Counted from the stretch's first letter, positions 16,980-26,574 are shown. The stretch is 64,000 bases of DNA from JAVBJN01 sp031546985 (GCA_031546985.1 JAVBJN010000026.1:25642-89641), one strand, 5' to 3'. Program-made: numbers and translations. Notes: generated by a model from the letters alone, not told the origin.

Positions 16980-19900
16980 ATGTTCAATAAATTCATTAAA
17001 AGGCCGGTCCTCGCGATAGTGATCTCACTCGTCATTATCTTCATGGGTATACTGGCCATTAATACACTGCCCGTATCGCAGTTTCCTTCTATTGCCCCGC
17101 CTATGGTGGTGGTGACTATTGCCTATCCGGGTGCCAGTGCCAACGTGCTGGTAGAGTCGGTGCTTATCCCGATGGAGAAAGCCATCAACGGCGCGCCCGG
17201 CATGAAATACATTACCTCCGATGCCACGAGTGCCGGTGAGGCCACCATCCAGGTGGTGTTTGACCTGGGTACCGATCCCAACCAGGCGGTGGTAAACGTA
17301 AAAAACAGGATTGAGCAGGTAACCAACAGGCTCCCTACGCTGGTACAGCGCGAGGGATTGGTGGTGAGCTATACCTCGCCCAACATGCTCATGTATGTAA
17401 ACCTGTACAGTAAGGATAAAAACGCCGATCAGAAGTTTCTGTACAACTTTGCCAACGTAAACATCCTGCCCGAACTGAGCCGTTTGAAAGGGGTGGGTAG
17501 TGCCAAAATTTTGGGTAGCCGCCAATATGCTATGCGTATCTGGCTTAAACCCGACCGTATGCGCGCCTACAATGTGTCTACCGATGAGGTAATGGAAGCA
17601 CTGGCCGAGCAAAGCATCATCGGTTCGCCGGGAAGGCTGGGGCAGAGCACCGGTAAGCGTTCCGAAGCGCTGGAGTATGTGCTTACCTACCAGGGCCGTT
17701 ACAACAAACCCGAACAATACGAAAACGTAATTATACGTGCCAATCCCAATGGCGAGATCCTGCACCTCAAAGACATTGCAGAAGTGGAATTGGGTAGTGA
17801 GTTTTACGATATCTATTCCAATATGGACGGGCACCCGTCTGCGGCCATTACCCTTAAACAAACCTACGGCAGTAACGCCAGCGATGTAATTAAGGAAGTA
17901 AAAGCGCAGTTGGAAGAGATTAAAGCCAGCTCTTTTCCTGCGGGCATGGATTACGAAATCAGTTACGACGTATCGAGCTTTCTCGATGCTTCTATCGAAA
18001 AGGTAATACATACCCTGGGCGAGGCATTTATACTGGTGGCCATTGTGGTGTTTGTATTCCTGGGCGACTGGCGCTCTACGCTTATCCCCACGCTGGCAGT
18101 ACCTGTATCGCTTATTGGTGCATTTGCTTTCATGCAGCTTTTTGGACTTACGATTAACCTCATCACCTTGTTTGCCCTTGTACTGGCGATTGGTGTGGTG
18201 GTAGATGATGCCATCGTGGTCGTAGAGGCGGTGCATGCCAAAATGGAGGAAGAGCATTTGTCGCCTTACAAGGCCGTTAAAAAAGTACTTCGGGAGATCA
18301 GCGGTGCCGTTATTGCCATTACCCTGCTCATGACCGCGGTGTTTGTACCGGTTGCGTTTATGAGTGGCCCCGTGGGTATTTTCTACAGGCAGTTTGCCAT
18401 TACCATGGCTTGTTCTATTGTAATTTCCGGTCTGGTGGCGCTTACGCTTACGCCGGTATTGTGCGCTATGATCCTCAAAAACAATCATGGTAAACCCCGG
18501 AAGAAAACGCCTGTCAACAGGTTTATCGATGCCTTTAACCGCGTATTCGAAAAAATAACCGGTAAGTACACCAAATTACTTGTGCTTATCGTTAACCGCA
18601 AAATGGTAACTTTTGGTATCCTTATCGCTTTCTGCGGCGGTATCTGGCTCACTTCCAGCCAATTGCCTACTGGGTTTATTCCCAACGAAGACCAGGGCAT
18701 GATCTACGCCATTGTGCAAACCCCTCCTGGATCTACCCTGGAAAGGACCAATGATGTAACCCGAGAGTTGCAGGATATTGCCCGGCACGTGGAGGGCATC
18801 CAATCCGTTTCTGCACTGGCTGGTTATGAGGTACTCACAGAGGGGCGTGGCTCCAACGCCGGTACCTGTTTGATTAACCTGAAAGACTGGTCTAAACGTA
18901 AGCACTCCGTAAACCAGATTATTGAGGAGCTGGAAGAAAAAGCCAAAGACATTCCTGGTGCTACCATCGAGTTTTTTGGCCCACCAGCCGTGCCCGGTTA
19001 TGGTGCCGCGGGCGGTTTTGCCCTGCGCTTGCTCGATAAAACCAATACCGGCGATTACAAAGCGCTCGAAAAAGTAAACGACCAGTTTATGGCAGAGTTG
19101 CACAAGCGTAAAGAGCTTACCGGCTTGTTTACTTTCTTTAGCGCCAACTACCCGCAGTACGAGTTGGAGATAGACAACCAGGCTGCTATGCAGAAAGGCG
19201 TTTCTATCGGTAAAGCCATGGACAACCTGTCTATTTTGATTGGTAGTACCTATGAGCTGGGCTTTATCCGTTTCGGAACTTTCTTTAAAGTGTATGTACA
19301 GGCCGGGCCTGAATACCGCAGATTGCCCGAAGATCTGTTGCAGTTGTATGTAAAGAACAACCGCGATGAGATGGTGCCTTACTCTGCTTTCATGAAAATT
19401 AAAAAGGCCCACGGGTTAAACGAAATTACCCGTTACAATATGTATCCTTCCTCAGCCATCAGAGGAGAGCCAGCCAATGGTTACAGCAGTGGCGAAGCCA
19501 TGAAGGCCATACAGGAAGTGGCGCAAAAAACACTGCCCCGTGGTTATGGTATAGACTGGGAAGGGCTTTCCAAAGACGAAGCCGCACGTGGAAACGAAGC
19601 GCTGTATATTTTCCTTATTGTACTCTTATTCGTATACATGGTGCTGGCCGCCCAATACGAAAGTTTTATCCTGCCGCTGGCGGTGGTGTTATCATTGCCT
19701 GCCGGGGTGTTTGGGGCATTTATGCTGCTCAAGGCTATGGGCCTGGCCAACGATATCTATGCCCAGGTGGGCCTGGTGATGCTGGTAGGTCTGCTGGGTA
19801 AGAACGCGGTGCTTATCGTAGAATTTGCGGTGCAGAAACACCAGCAAGGCGTATCGGTGCTCGATGCCGCTATTGAAGGTGCTAAAGTGCGTTTCCGTCC

Positions 19901-20237
19901 CATTTTAATGACTTCTTTCGCCTTTATCGCAGGTTTGATTCCGTTAATTTTCGCAACTGGTCCCGGTGCTATCGGTAACCGTACCATCGGTGCCTCTGCC
20001 GCGGGTGGTATGTTGTTCGGAACTGTTTTCGGGGTTATCATCGTGCCGGGCTTGTATTACATTTTTGGCACTATTGCCGAAAAACACAAGCTCATTAGAG
20101 ATGAAGATGAAACGCCGCTGACCGAAGAGATCGATCACAAAAAGAAAGACAAGGGTTGGAGAAAATGGAAAAAGCGTTTTAAAGTAAAATCGTTAACCTT
20201 AGAAATGAGTGACAATGGCCATGAAGACAATCACTAA
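16980..20237 (+). CDS. RND efflux pump, HAE1 family (AcrB/MexB-like)
   Basis: A 1085-aa inner-membrane proton antiporter. The N-terminal start FNKFIKRPVLAIVISLVII is family-typical. The proton-relay pair Asp409-Asp410 is in VVVDDAIVVVE (TM4), and the TM10 Lys is in LLGKNAVLIVEFA. Large periplasmic loops follow TM1 and TM7, and a motif like GFIPNEDQGMIYAIVQTPPG marks the second half. The DD pair and overall length place it with hydrophobic/amphiphilic efflux pumps rather than heavy-metal CusA. The C-terminus extends about 40 residues past TM12 with a charged tail. The downstream factor gene starts inside this one, implying translational coupling. Confidence 0.95.
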   Translation: MFNKFIKRPVLAIVISLVIIFMGILAINTLPVSQFPSIAPPMVVVTIAYPGASANVLVESVLIPMEKAINGAPGMKYITSDATSAGEATIQVVFDLGTDPNQAVVNVKNRIEQVTNRLPTLVQREGLVVSYTSPNMLMYVNLYSKDKNADQKFLYNFANVNILPELSRLKGVGSAKILGSRQYAMRIWLKPDRMRAYNVSTDEVMEALAEQSIIGSPGRLGQSTGKRSEALEYVLTYQGRYNKPEQYENVIIRANPNGEILHLKDIAEVELGSEFYDIYSNMDGHPSAAITLKQTYGSNASDVIKEVKAQLEEIKASSFPAGMDYEISYDVSSFLDASIEKVIHTLGEAFILVAIVVFVFLGDWRSTLIPTLAVPVSLIGAFAFMQLFGLTINLITLFALVLAIGVVVDDAIVVVEAVHAKMEEEHLSPYKAVKKVLREISGAVIAITLLMTAVFVPVAFMSGPVGIFYRQFAITMACSIVISGLVALTLTPVLCAMILKNNHGKPRKKTPVNRFIDAFNRVFEKITGKYTKLLVLIVNRKMVTFGILIAFCGGIWLTSSQLPTGFIPNEDQGMIYAIVQTPPGSTLERTNDVTRELQDIARHVEGIQSVSALAGYEVLTEGRGSNAGTCLINLKDWSKRKHSVNQIIEELEEKAKDIPGATIEFFGPPAVPGYGAAGGFALRLLDKTNTGDYKALEKVNDQFMAELHKRKELTGLFTFFSANYPQYELEIDNQAAMQKGVSIGKAMDNLSILIGSTYELGFIRFGTFFKVYVQAGPEYRRLPEDLLQLYVKNNRDEMVPYSAFMKIKKAHGLNEITRYNMYPSSAIRGEPANGYSSGEAMKAIQEVAQKTLPRGYGIDWEGLSKDEAARGNEALYIFLIVLLFVYMVLAAQYESFILPLAVVLSLPAGVFGAFMLLKAMGLANDIYAQVGLVMLVGLLGKNAVLIVEFAVQKHQQGVSVLDAAIEGAKVRFRPILMTSFAFIAGLIPLIFATGPGAIGNRTIGASAAGGMLFGTVFGVIIVPGLYYIFGTIAEKHKLIRDEDETPLTEEIDHKKKDKGWRKWKKRFKVKSLTLEMSDNGHEDNH

Positions 20238-21648
20238 AATAATAAGCATAAGCTGTATCGCCTTTGCTTACACGGCATGTAAAATGCCTGCTGTAACCAC
20301 GAGGACCGAAAATAAAACAGTACCTGCGAGCTATGCCGGCTCGCAGGACTCTTCCAATACCGCCCAGCTTACCTGGAAAACCTTTTTTAAAGACCAGGAT
20401 CTGCTGAACCTGATCGACACTGCGTTGAAAAACAACCAGGAGCTGAACATTACCATGCAGGAAATACAGATTGCAAGGAATGAGATAAGGGCCAGGAAAG
20501 GAGATTATTTACCTTTTGTAAGCCTTCGGGCCGGAGCCGGTTTGGATAAAGTGGGCAGGTACACGCCTCGTGGTGCCAGCGAAGAAGCCATTGAAATAGC
20601 CCCGGGCAAAAAAACGCCGGAGCCATTGGGCGATTTCCTGGTGGCCGCCAATGTGTCCTGGGAAATTGACATCTGGCACAAGCTGCGCAATGCCAAAAAA
20701 TCGGCGGTAAACCGCTACCTGGCTAGCGTAGAAGGTAAAAACTTTGTAGTAACCAACCTCATTGCCGAAGTGGCCAATTCCTATTACGAATTGCTGGCGC
20801 TCGACAACCAGTTGCTTATTGTAAAGCAGAATATCGACATCCAGACCAATGCATTGAATGTGGTAAAACTGCAAAAAGAAGGTGCAAGGGTAACGGAACT
20901 GGCGGTGCGTAAGTTTGAAGCAGAAGTGCTCAATACCCGCAGCTTGCAGTTCGATATTCAGCAAAGGATAACGGAGACAGAGAACCGCATCAACTTTTTG
21001 CTGGCCCGCTATCCGCAGCCTATTGCAAGAAACAGTGAGGCATTCGGAACCGCTGTGCCCGAAATTATTAACGCGGGTTTGCCTTCGCAGCTGCTGGCCA
21101 ACCGTCCGGATATTAAACAAGCGGAGCGCGAACTGGCAGCATCTAAACTGGATGTGCGGGTAGCCAAAGCGCAGTTTTATCCTTCGCTGGGTATTTCCGC
21201 ATCTATCGGTTACCAGGCGTTTAACCCGGCTTATTTGATTAAAACACCGTTGTCTTTACTGTATTCGCTGGCGGGCGAAATGGTAGCGCCGCTCATTAAC
21301 CGCAATGCGATTAAAGCCAACTACCGCAATGCCAGCGCAAGACAGGTGCAGGCTGTATACAACTATGAGCGTACCATCTTAAACGCTTATGTAGAAGTAG
21401 CCAACCAAATGTCTAAGATCAATAACCTGGAAAACAGTTACAGCCTCAAATCCAAAGAGGTAGAAGCGCTTACACAATCCATCAGCATCTCCAATGATCT
21501 GTTCCGGTCGGCGAGAGCAGATTATATGGAAGTGCTGCTTACCCAGCGCGATGCGTTGCAGTCGAAATTTGAACTGATCGAAACCCAGCAGCAGCAGATG
21601 AATGCGGTGGTAAACATTTACCAGGCATTAGGCGGCGGATGGAATTAA
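20221..21648 (+). CDS. Outer-membrane efflux factor lipoprotein (OprM/TolC-like)
   Basis: A 475-aa outer-membrane channel. A lipobox ends at Cys20 (FAYTAC), as in OprM-type NodT lipoproteins. Two OEP repeats are visible: the first includes DQDLLNLIDTALKNNQELNI and a SWEIDIWHKLRNAKK segment, the second SQLLANRPDIKQAERELAA with AKAQFYPSLGISASIGYQ. The start is placed at ATG 20221, 17 bases inside the pump gene, since MKTITKIIS begins the lipoprotein signal; an ATG four codons upstream is possible. It completes the tripartite pump. A GC-rich hairpin follows the stop. Confidence 0.95.
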   Translation: MKTITKIISISCIAFAYTACKMPAVTTRTENKTVPASYAGSQDSSNTAQLTWKTFFKDQDLLNLIDTALKNNQELNITMQEIQIARNEIRARKGDYLPFVSLRAGAGLDKVGRYTPRGASEEAIEIAPGKKTPEPLGDFLVAANVSWEIDIWHKLRNAKKSAVNRYLASVEGKNFVVTNLIAEVANSYYELLALDNQLLIVKQNIDIQTNALNVVKLQKEGARVTELAVRKFEAEVLNTRSLQFDIQQRITETENRINFLLARYPQPIARNSEAFGTAVPEIINAGLPSQLLANRPDIKQAERELAASKLDVRVAKAQFYPSLGISASIGYQAFNPAYLIKTPLSLLYSLAGEMVAPLINRNAIKANYRNASARQVQAVYNYERTILNAYVEVANQMSKINNLENSYSLKSKEVEALTQSISISNDLFRSARADYMEVLLTQRDALQSKFELIETQQQQMNAVVNIYQALGGGWN

Positions 21649-21670
21649 CAACCAGTGCATACAACCAAAG

Positions 21671-21697
21671 AAGGGCCGGAGCATTTCCGGCCTTTAC
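21671..21697 (+). terminator. Terminator of the RND operon
   Basis: GGCCGGA pairs with TCCGGCC around a short loop, followed by TTTACTTTT, about 22 bases past the stop at 21648. Confidence 0.8.
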
Positions 21698-21772
21698 TTT
21701 TATGTCCTTCTTTCCTTTATCCGCATTTGCCTCCGCTTATCATTAAAACACGGCTACCATCCAATTATTGAA

Positions 21773-21780
21773 TAATTTTG
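21773..21780 (+). promoter_or_regulatory. -7 box (TAATTTTG) upstream of the DUF4407 gene
   Basis: TAATTTTG fits TAnnTTTG and lies 64 bases before the ATG at 21845. No clear -33 element is seen. Confidence 0.35.
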
Positions 21781-21844
21781 GAGCAGGCATGCTAGTGAAA
21801 ACATCCTGAGTACTGCAAAAGGTCACCATTAAATTTGTTATTCA

Positions 21845-23065
21845 ATGACTTATATCTCAGAACTACCAGCCGAACTACCTTCTGACCCTAGCCGCGACCA
21901 GGAAGAAAATCCCTCTGGTTGGGATAAATTTTTGTGGTGGATGGCCGCTGCCGACCATCGGTTAATGAAGGACTGCGGTCCCGATAAATTCCGCTACACT
22001 GTTATCGGCTATACGGTAATGGTGACCTGGATTTTTGCCACGCTGGCATGGGGCTATTTCTTTTCCACGCTGTTCAGCGATTTGCTGTTGATTATACCTG
22101 CGGCATTGTTTTTCGGATTCGTTATTCTTACCATTGACCGGGGGCTTATAGCAGGCCTCAATACGAGCAATGGGCGCAACAGGTGGCTCAGTTTATCGCT
22201 GCGGCTTATACTGGCGCTCACCATAGGTTTCTTTATTTCGCAACCCGTGGTGCTCATGCTGTTTAAAAAAGATATTGACGGTCACCTGCCCATCGTGAAC
22301 CAGAAAAAGATAGCCGCCTACACCACGCAGGTACGGGCAGAGCAAGGCATATTGCTGCAACAGGCTAAGACAGAAACCGATCGCATCCGCAACGAGCAAA
22401 AAAGCCGTGAGCAGGAAATTCTCGATCTCAAAAATGCCTATATCCGCGAAACGGATGGTACAGGTGGTTCGGGTAAGATTGGCGAATCGAGCATAGCAAG
22501 GGTAAAAAAAATGGCTTACCTCAAAGCCGAAGAAGACTTTATAGCCTGGAAGCGTACTTCGCAAATGCCGCTGGACAGCGCCCTGGCACAACAGAAACAA
22601 TTGGAATCGGGGATACAGGAGCGCACCGCTGCGTTTCAAAAAAGCCTTTCAGATGGTTTTCTGAGCCGTATAGAAGCGCTGGACGATCTGATGCAGGCCC
22701 ACCCACCGGTAAAAGACCGGTACCGCCTGGTTATTATGCTCATCATGCTTATAGAACTGATGCCGCTGCTTACCAAACTCATGATGCCCTCGGGCTTGTA
22801 TGAAGAAAAGGTGAAGGATGCGGTGCAAGAGAAAAAACTGGCCTGGCTCAACCAAAGAAATGCCCAAAAAGAAATAGAAAAGGATTTTTATAACCGCGCG
22901 GTAGATACAGATAAGCAATTGCAGGCCGATATGATGGCCCAGATGGATGCTTACAGGCGGCAGGAAGCACAGGATCGCTTTAACGAATGGAAACAAAACC
23001 CCGGCAAGATCCGCCAGTTTTGGGACCAGGTTAAAACCAGGCTTTTGTATTTTGGCAAGGATTAA
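21845..23065 (+). CDS. DUF4407 membrane protein
   Basis: A 406-aa protein of the DUF4407 family. The conserved opening (KFLWWMAAADHRLMKDCGPD) is followed by two or three TM helices (about 55-75, 80-100, 120-145). A long, charged coiled-coil section (about 165-265) has heptad-like QE/K repeats, then comes another TM (VIMLIMLIELMPLLTKLM, near 300) and a cytosolic helical tail to residue 406. The family's role is unknown; it occurs widely in Bacteroidota and actinobacteria as a membrane protein with a large coiled coil. It is followed by a small membrane protein after 48 bases, likely the same transcript. Confidence 0.85.
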   Translation: MTYISELPAELPSDPSRDQEENPSGWDKFLWWMAAADHRLMKDCGPDKFRYTVIGYTVMVTWIFATLAWGYFFSTLFSDLLLIIPAALFFGFVILTIDRGLIAGLNTSNGRNRWLSLSLRLILALTIGFFISQPVVLMLFKKDIDGHLPIVNQKKIAAYTTQVRAEQGILLQQAKTETDRIRNEQKSREQEILDLKNAYIRETDGTGGSGKIGESSIARVKKMAYLKAEEDFIAWKRTSQMPLDSALAQQKQLESGIQERTAAFQKSLSDGFLSRIEALDDLMQAHPPVKDRYRLVIMLIMLIELMPLLTKLMMPSGLYEEKVKDAVQEKKLAWLNQRNAQKEIEKDFYNRAVDTDKQLQADMMAQMDAYRRQEAQDRFNEWKQNPGKIRQFWDQVKTRLLYFGKD

Positions 23066-23113
23066 TTACCCTTGTGCCACCGGGTAAACCAATACAAACC
23101 ACCTTTCCATTAC

Positions 23114-23518
23114 ATGAATACAATAACCTTAAGTCCAAAACGTCTTTTTTTGATAGACGGTTTAGGGGCATTGCTTTCTGCTTCGATATTAGGTATTGTG
23201 CTGCTCAGGTTTGAGGGCGTATTTGGAATGCCCGTGCCCGCAATATGGTTTTTATTTGTAACCGCTTGTGCGCTGGCAATTTTTTCTCTGACGTGCTGCT
23301 TATTTGTTCAGAAAGGTAGCAGGTCTTACCTGAGGATTATTGCTTTTACCAACCTGGAATACGGCTGTATTACAACAGGGTTGGTATTATATTATTTCAC
23401 GGAACTCACCGGTTTAGGATTGCTGTATTTTCTGTTAGAAGTGGCGGTGATAGCAACGCTCGCAATCATCGAACTAAAGTCTGCTTCTGCGCTTAGCGAA
23501 GAGCAGGTAGTGTTGTAA
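23114..23518 (+). CDS. Small hypothetical four-helix membrane protein
   Basis: About 134 aa with four predicted TM helices: FLIDGLGALLSASILGIVLL, IWFLFVTACALAIFSLTCCLF, TNLEYGCITTGLVLYYF and LLYFLLEVAVIATLAIIEL. It has no signal peptide or recognised motif. The ATG at 23114 is chosen because it directly precedes TM1; an upstream in-frame ATG would add a polar stretch. It lies 48 bases after the DUF4407 gene and ends just before a strong terminator. It resembles small SPW/DoxX-like membrane proteins only in general form. Confidence 0.65.
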   Translation: MNTITLSPKRLFLIDGLGALLSASILGIVLLRFEGVFGMPVPAIWFLFVTACALAIFSLTCCLFVQKGSRSYLRIIAFTNLEYGCITTGLVLYYFTELTGLGLLYFLLEVAVIATLAIIELKSASALSEEQVVL

Positions 23519-23557
23519 AGGAAAGGCAAGCAGGATTTTTCTGGAGTGAAAAAAAGA

Positions 23558-23594
23558 AAAAGGCCAGTGTAACAATGTGTTACACTGGCCTTTT
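23558..23594. terminator. Bidirectional terminator
   Basis: A perfect 17-bp stem (AAAAGGCCAGTGTAACA and its complement) with a 3-base loop sits between the convergent genes ending at 23518 and 23611. Confidence 0.92.
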
Positions 23595-23610
23595 GAATAT
23601 ACAGGAGGTA

Positions 23611-25152
23611 CTATTTTTTGATAATCGTTTGTTGTAACAGCACAGCATTGTTTTCTGCATTGGTTACCGTTACGAAATAAGTGCCGGCGTTTAATCTTGT
23701 AAACGATAGTTCGTGTGTGTCTGCAGCTGTTTGGGTGCAGCTGGATTGAACCATACGGCCTGTAATATCGGTTACCACAACAGACAGGTTTGTAGCCAGG
23801 CTGCGGATATAAAGTTTGTCGCCGGTAAGGACGGTAGGGTAAATCGCGGTTGTCTGCATATTGCCGGTACTGCGGAGCGTTACAGTCGATGAATATTTAA
23901 ATGAAAGATTCTGGTCGATCATTTTGAGGCGGTAATAGCACATTTGCGCTGGTGCCTGGTCGGTATACTCATAACTGCTGTTAGCTCCTTTGGCGGCTAT
24001 ACTGCTCAGTTTGGTAAATACTTTACCATTGGTACTTTTTTCGAGTTCAAAGGTTTTAAAATCTTTTTCTTCTGCCGATTTCCATTGCAGCGTATTGGCA
24101 GCAGTTGAGCTGTATCCCTCAAACGATACCAGCGTTACCGGCAGTGGCCTGGGGAGCGATATTGCAGAAGCCAGATCGCCGCGCAGGGTGCCGTTAAGTG
24201 AGGGCACGTTAGACCATCCTTTGGATGTAATAGCCCCGCTGGTCATATCTACGCTATAGTATTCCTGGTTGGTAAACAGCAGGTTGAAATTTCCCGTTTG
24301 GTCAAACATTGCTCCTGCCATCTCAACACCTGGTATCGTGTTTGTGGTAGTGCCTACTACAGCAGCTTTCCAGGTACTTTGGTTAATGGCTACCGGCCTT
24401 CCTACCAGCTGTCCGGGCGCAGCAGGGTAGGACATGTAAGTGTACAATTCACCGTTTACCGGGCTAATGGCTATATCCTGGAACCCGCCTTCAGAAAGGA
24501 CAGGATTCATATAGTTGATATTGTTTAAAAACGATTGGAATGCGGATTGCAGATCTGCATCAGAAATATCCAGTTTATGATAGGTAACCGGAATACTGGC
24601 GACAGCGTTATTAGACAAGGTAGAGATAGCAGGGGCTACACCTACATATACATCGAAATTTGCAATAGTAAACGGAATGGACATCAGGCTTCCGCTGTAA
24701 ACAAAGGCAATAAAGATGTAGTTGTCAGACGCATCTACAACACCCGCAGCTGTATTGATCTGCGAGAAAGTAGCGCCTGGCACCGCCGGAGGCAACAGGT
24801 TACCCACCTGGCTTACAGCAAGGTTTTCGCCTATCCTGTACAGTTTAATAGAGGTAGGTATGCCAGATGCCGGCACACCTGCGCCATACAGGAAATGGTC
24901 AAGAATATTCAAGCCGGCGCCGTTTATTTTTTCTGTGATGCCCGTAAGGTTGTCAAACGTTGCACCTAAAGCGCTGTTGCAACTAGCAGGGTCTACATGG
25001 CCCACTGTTGTGGGAGAAGGAGCACTGCTAAAGCCTGCAGCGCCTATGTAAAGGTATTGGGTAGAAGCCGGAAATGCGGTAGGTGTTTGCGCTTTAGTCT
25101 TTGCTGCCAGCAGTAGCGATAATAACGCGCAAGAAAGTACAATTTTTTTCAT
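23611..25152 (-). CDS. Secreted T9SS type A sorting-domain protein
   Basis: A 513-aa exported protein. The signal peptide (1-21) ends LLAAKTKAQ. Residues about 25-340 are a beta-rich region with no family that I recognise. Residues about 345-430 fit the fibronectin-III-like linker common in these proteins (PVTLVSFEGYSS, TLQWKSAEEKDFKTFELEKS, YYRLKMIDQN). The last 80 are a T9SS CTD with YPTVLTGDKLYI, VVVTDITGRMV and LNAGTYFVTVTN. The first position of the usual YPNP motif reads YPTV here, a small variation. It is exported across the outer membrane by T9SS and is monocistronic. Confidence 0.88.
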   Translation of the reverse strand: MKKIVLSCALLSLLLAAKTKAQTPTAFPASTQYLYIGAAGFSSAPSPTTVGHVDPASCNSALGATFDNLTGITEKINGAGLNILDHFLYGAGVPASGIPTSIKLYRIGENLAVSQVGNLLPPAVPGATFSQINTAAGVVDASDNYIFIAFVYSGSLMSIPFTIANFDVYVGVAPAISTLSNNAVASIPVTYHKLDISDADLQSAFQSFLNNINYMNPVLSEGGFQDIAISPVNGELYTYMSYPAAPGQLVGRPVAINQSTWKAAVVGTTTNTIPGVEMAGAMFDQTGNFNLLFTNQEYYSVDMTSGAITSKGWSNVPSLNGTLRGDLASAISLPRPLPVTLVSFEGYSSTAANTLQWKSAEEKDFKTFELEKSTNGKVFTKLSSIAAKGANSSYEYTDQAPAQMCYYRLKMIDQNLSFKYSSTVTLRSTGNMQTTAIYPTVLTGDKLYIRSLATNLSVVVTDITGRMVQSSCTQTAADTHELSFTRLNAGTYFVTVTNAENNAVLLQQTIIKK

Positions 25153-25346
25153 GGTTTTTTAGATTTAGCTGACGGTTGTAACCAGGCATTATACCGGCAC
25201 AAGCCATGCATTTAATTATGTTTTTTTCAACAATTAAGTAGCCGGATAATGCCTGCGCAGCAAGTGCAACACAATCATTTTGAGTAATTATTCGTGATTC
25301 TATTTGAGTTGCAAGGTCGATCGCTTTCAACTCCTTTTCTACCCCT

Positions 25347-25364
25347 ATGAGACATTTTTTAGGC
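25347..25364 (+). repeat. Motif ATGAGACATTTTTTAGGC, copy 1
   Basis: Exact 18-base match to copy 2 at 25691, preceded by ACCCCT. See copies 2 and 3. Confidence 0.75.
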
Positions 25365-25690
25365 AAAAAATATATGCCTGTTAAGCCTGTTTAGGAAGGC
25401 TGTTTTTAATCCGGAGTGGTATGATTATTTGAATTGGATGGCATCAAAATGAAGGGTAGGGCCACTACAGCCAGCCTGCTAAAATGGAAGCTGCTAAACA
25501 GGATACGCCAGTGCTAACCGGGCGTTATGATCATTGTTAGGGCGAGCCAATAGATACCTGTCAAGGCTTATTGTATAATCTGTCACCTGCTATTTTCTGC
25601 CCCATGCGCACAAATTTTCGTCCCCAAAGTATGATAGCACCATAACGCCAGGAGATAAGTAATACTCCATTATAAAGAATAATAACCCCA

Positions 25691-25708
25691 ATGAGACATT
25701 TTTTAGGC
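25691..25708 (+). repeat. Motif ATGAGACATTTTTTAGGC, copy 2
   Basis: Identical to copy 1 over 18 bases and preceded by ACCCCA. The spacing between copies 1 and 2 is 344 bases with unrelated sequence between. Confidence 0.75.
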
Positions 25709-25897
25709 CATATTGATCGGGAGAGGGATGATGTAAGTCGAAGACTAAGGCTCTTCTGGCGAAAGGACAACCTCAAAACTATAGAAGTTGGGGAGTGTCA
25801 TAAAAGCAGGCAGAGAGAATTAAGTATATTCATGCGCTGTGTTTTATGCAATAAAAGACCAATTATCGACAGTAATCATTAACTATGGAGGAGCTAT

Positions 25898-26362
25898 ATG
25901 AAGCATTTAGGAAGTTTAATAACCGAACTTGAAGAAAAAATTTCCAAACAGGAATATAGTAACGCGGCAATTTCAAAATCATCAGTTGGTTGGCATATTG
26001 AACACACTTTGCTGACAATTGATGTGATAATTGAGCTGTTAAAAAAATCGGACCCTAATGATTATAAATGGAAATTCAGTTTTTCTAGACTTTTTGTATT
26101 TGCGACAAACAGCATACCAAAAGGAAGAGCGCAAGCACCAGACCCAGTGAAACCTCAAAATAATTTTACAGCCGATACATTAAAGCAGCATGCCGCAATA
26201 ACAAAAGAGAAATTAAAAGCATTGCAACCCCTAAACCCGGATAGCTATTTTAATCACCCGTATTTGGGGAAATTGAATGTAAGCGCTGCAATAAAGTTTC
26301 TTGTAATTCATACAGTGCATCATATTGCCATTATTAAAAGCATAATTGAAGAATCAAATTAG
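25898..26362 (+). CDS. DinB-like / DUF1569 four-helix protein
   Basis: A 154-aa cytosolic protein with the DinB four-helix-bundle pattern. His33 and His36 (GWHIEHTLL) plus His138, His141 and His142 (VIHTVHHIAII) are placed like the metal-binding histidines of DinB/DUF1569 proteins, which often use bacillithiol-type or other thiols or have unknown roles. Two features mark it as foreign: lower GC than its neighbours, and a good Shine-Dalgarno (GGAGG about 9 bases before the ATG), rare in Bacteroidota. It stands alone between an AT-rich repeat region and a tRNA-Leu. No metal or substrate can be named. Confidence 0.75.
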   Translation: MKHLGSLITELEEKISKQEYSNAAISKSSVGWHIEHTLLTIDVIIELLKKSDPNDYKWKFSFSRLFVFATNSIPKGRAQAPDPVKPQNNFTADTLKQHAAITKEKLKALQPLNPDSYFNHPYLGKLNVSAAIKFLVIHTVHHIAIIKSIIEESN

Positions 26363-26452
26363 GCCGATGGCTGTTACGTCAGGAATTTTAAGGGAGCATA
26401 CAGTTGGTAGTAGGACGTTTGCAATGTATAAAAGTACAATGATTGGAAAAAC

Positions 26453-26482
26453 AAAAAGGCCACTCTGTTGAGTGGCCTTTTT
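26453..26482. terminator. Terminator shared by DinB-like gene and tRNA-Leu
   Basis: AAAAAGGCCACTC pairs perfectly with GAGTGGCCTTTTT around TGTT. It lies 91 bases past the 25898 gene and immediately 3' of the tRNA on the other strand. Confidence 0.88.
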
Positions 26483-26487
26483 TACTG

Positions 26488-26571
26488 TGCCCAGAACAGG
26501 AATCGAACCTGCACTCCCTTTCGAAAACAAGATTTTGAGTCTAGCGCGTCTACCAATTCCGCCATCTGGGC
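26488..26571 (-). tRNA. tRNA-Leu (anticodon CAA)
   Basis: An 84-nt class II tRNA. The acceptor stem GCCCAGA (26571-26565) pairs with TCTGGGC (26495-26489), with discriminator A at 26488. The D arm contains AATTGGTAGACGC, the anticodon loop reads CTCAAAA giving CAA, a long variable arm (TTGTTTTCGAAAGGGAG region) follows, and the T arm is GGTTCGATTCC. CCA is not encoded. It reads UUG codons. Confidence 0.95.
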
Positions 26572-26574
26572 AAT

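Larger units (their letters stand above)
25153..25897. other. AT-rich intergenic stretch with two copies of a 24-bp motif
   Basis: 745 bases without a convincing gene. It is clearly more AT-rich than the flanking genes. It holds two copies of ACCCCnATGAGACATTTTTTAGGC-like sequence at about 25341 and 25685; a third copy lies inverted near 36.3 kb. The short open frames that start in these copies (25094-25366, 25561-25776, 25691-25882) share only the repeat-derived peptide KKCLIGV and are not called. Confidence 0.5.

Noticed and set aside
17025..18488. 487-codon minus-strand open frame
   Set aside because: It is antisense to the RND pump gene and rich in His/Arg/Gly as expected from a mirror frame.
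25094..25882. Short frames sharing the peptide KKCLIGV
   Set aside because: The shared peptide comes from the repeated 18-base DNA motif; the rest of the frames are unrelated.
26488..26571. Attachment-site duplication from tRNA-Leu
   Set aside because: No second copy of the tRNA 3' end was found in the AT-rich region or elsewhere in the window.
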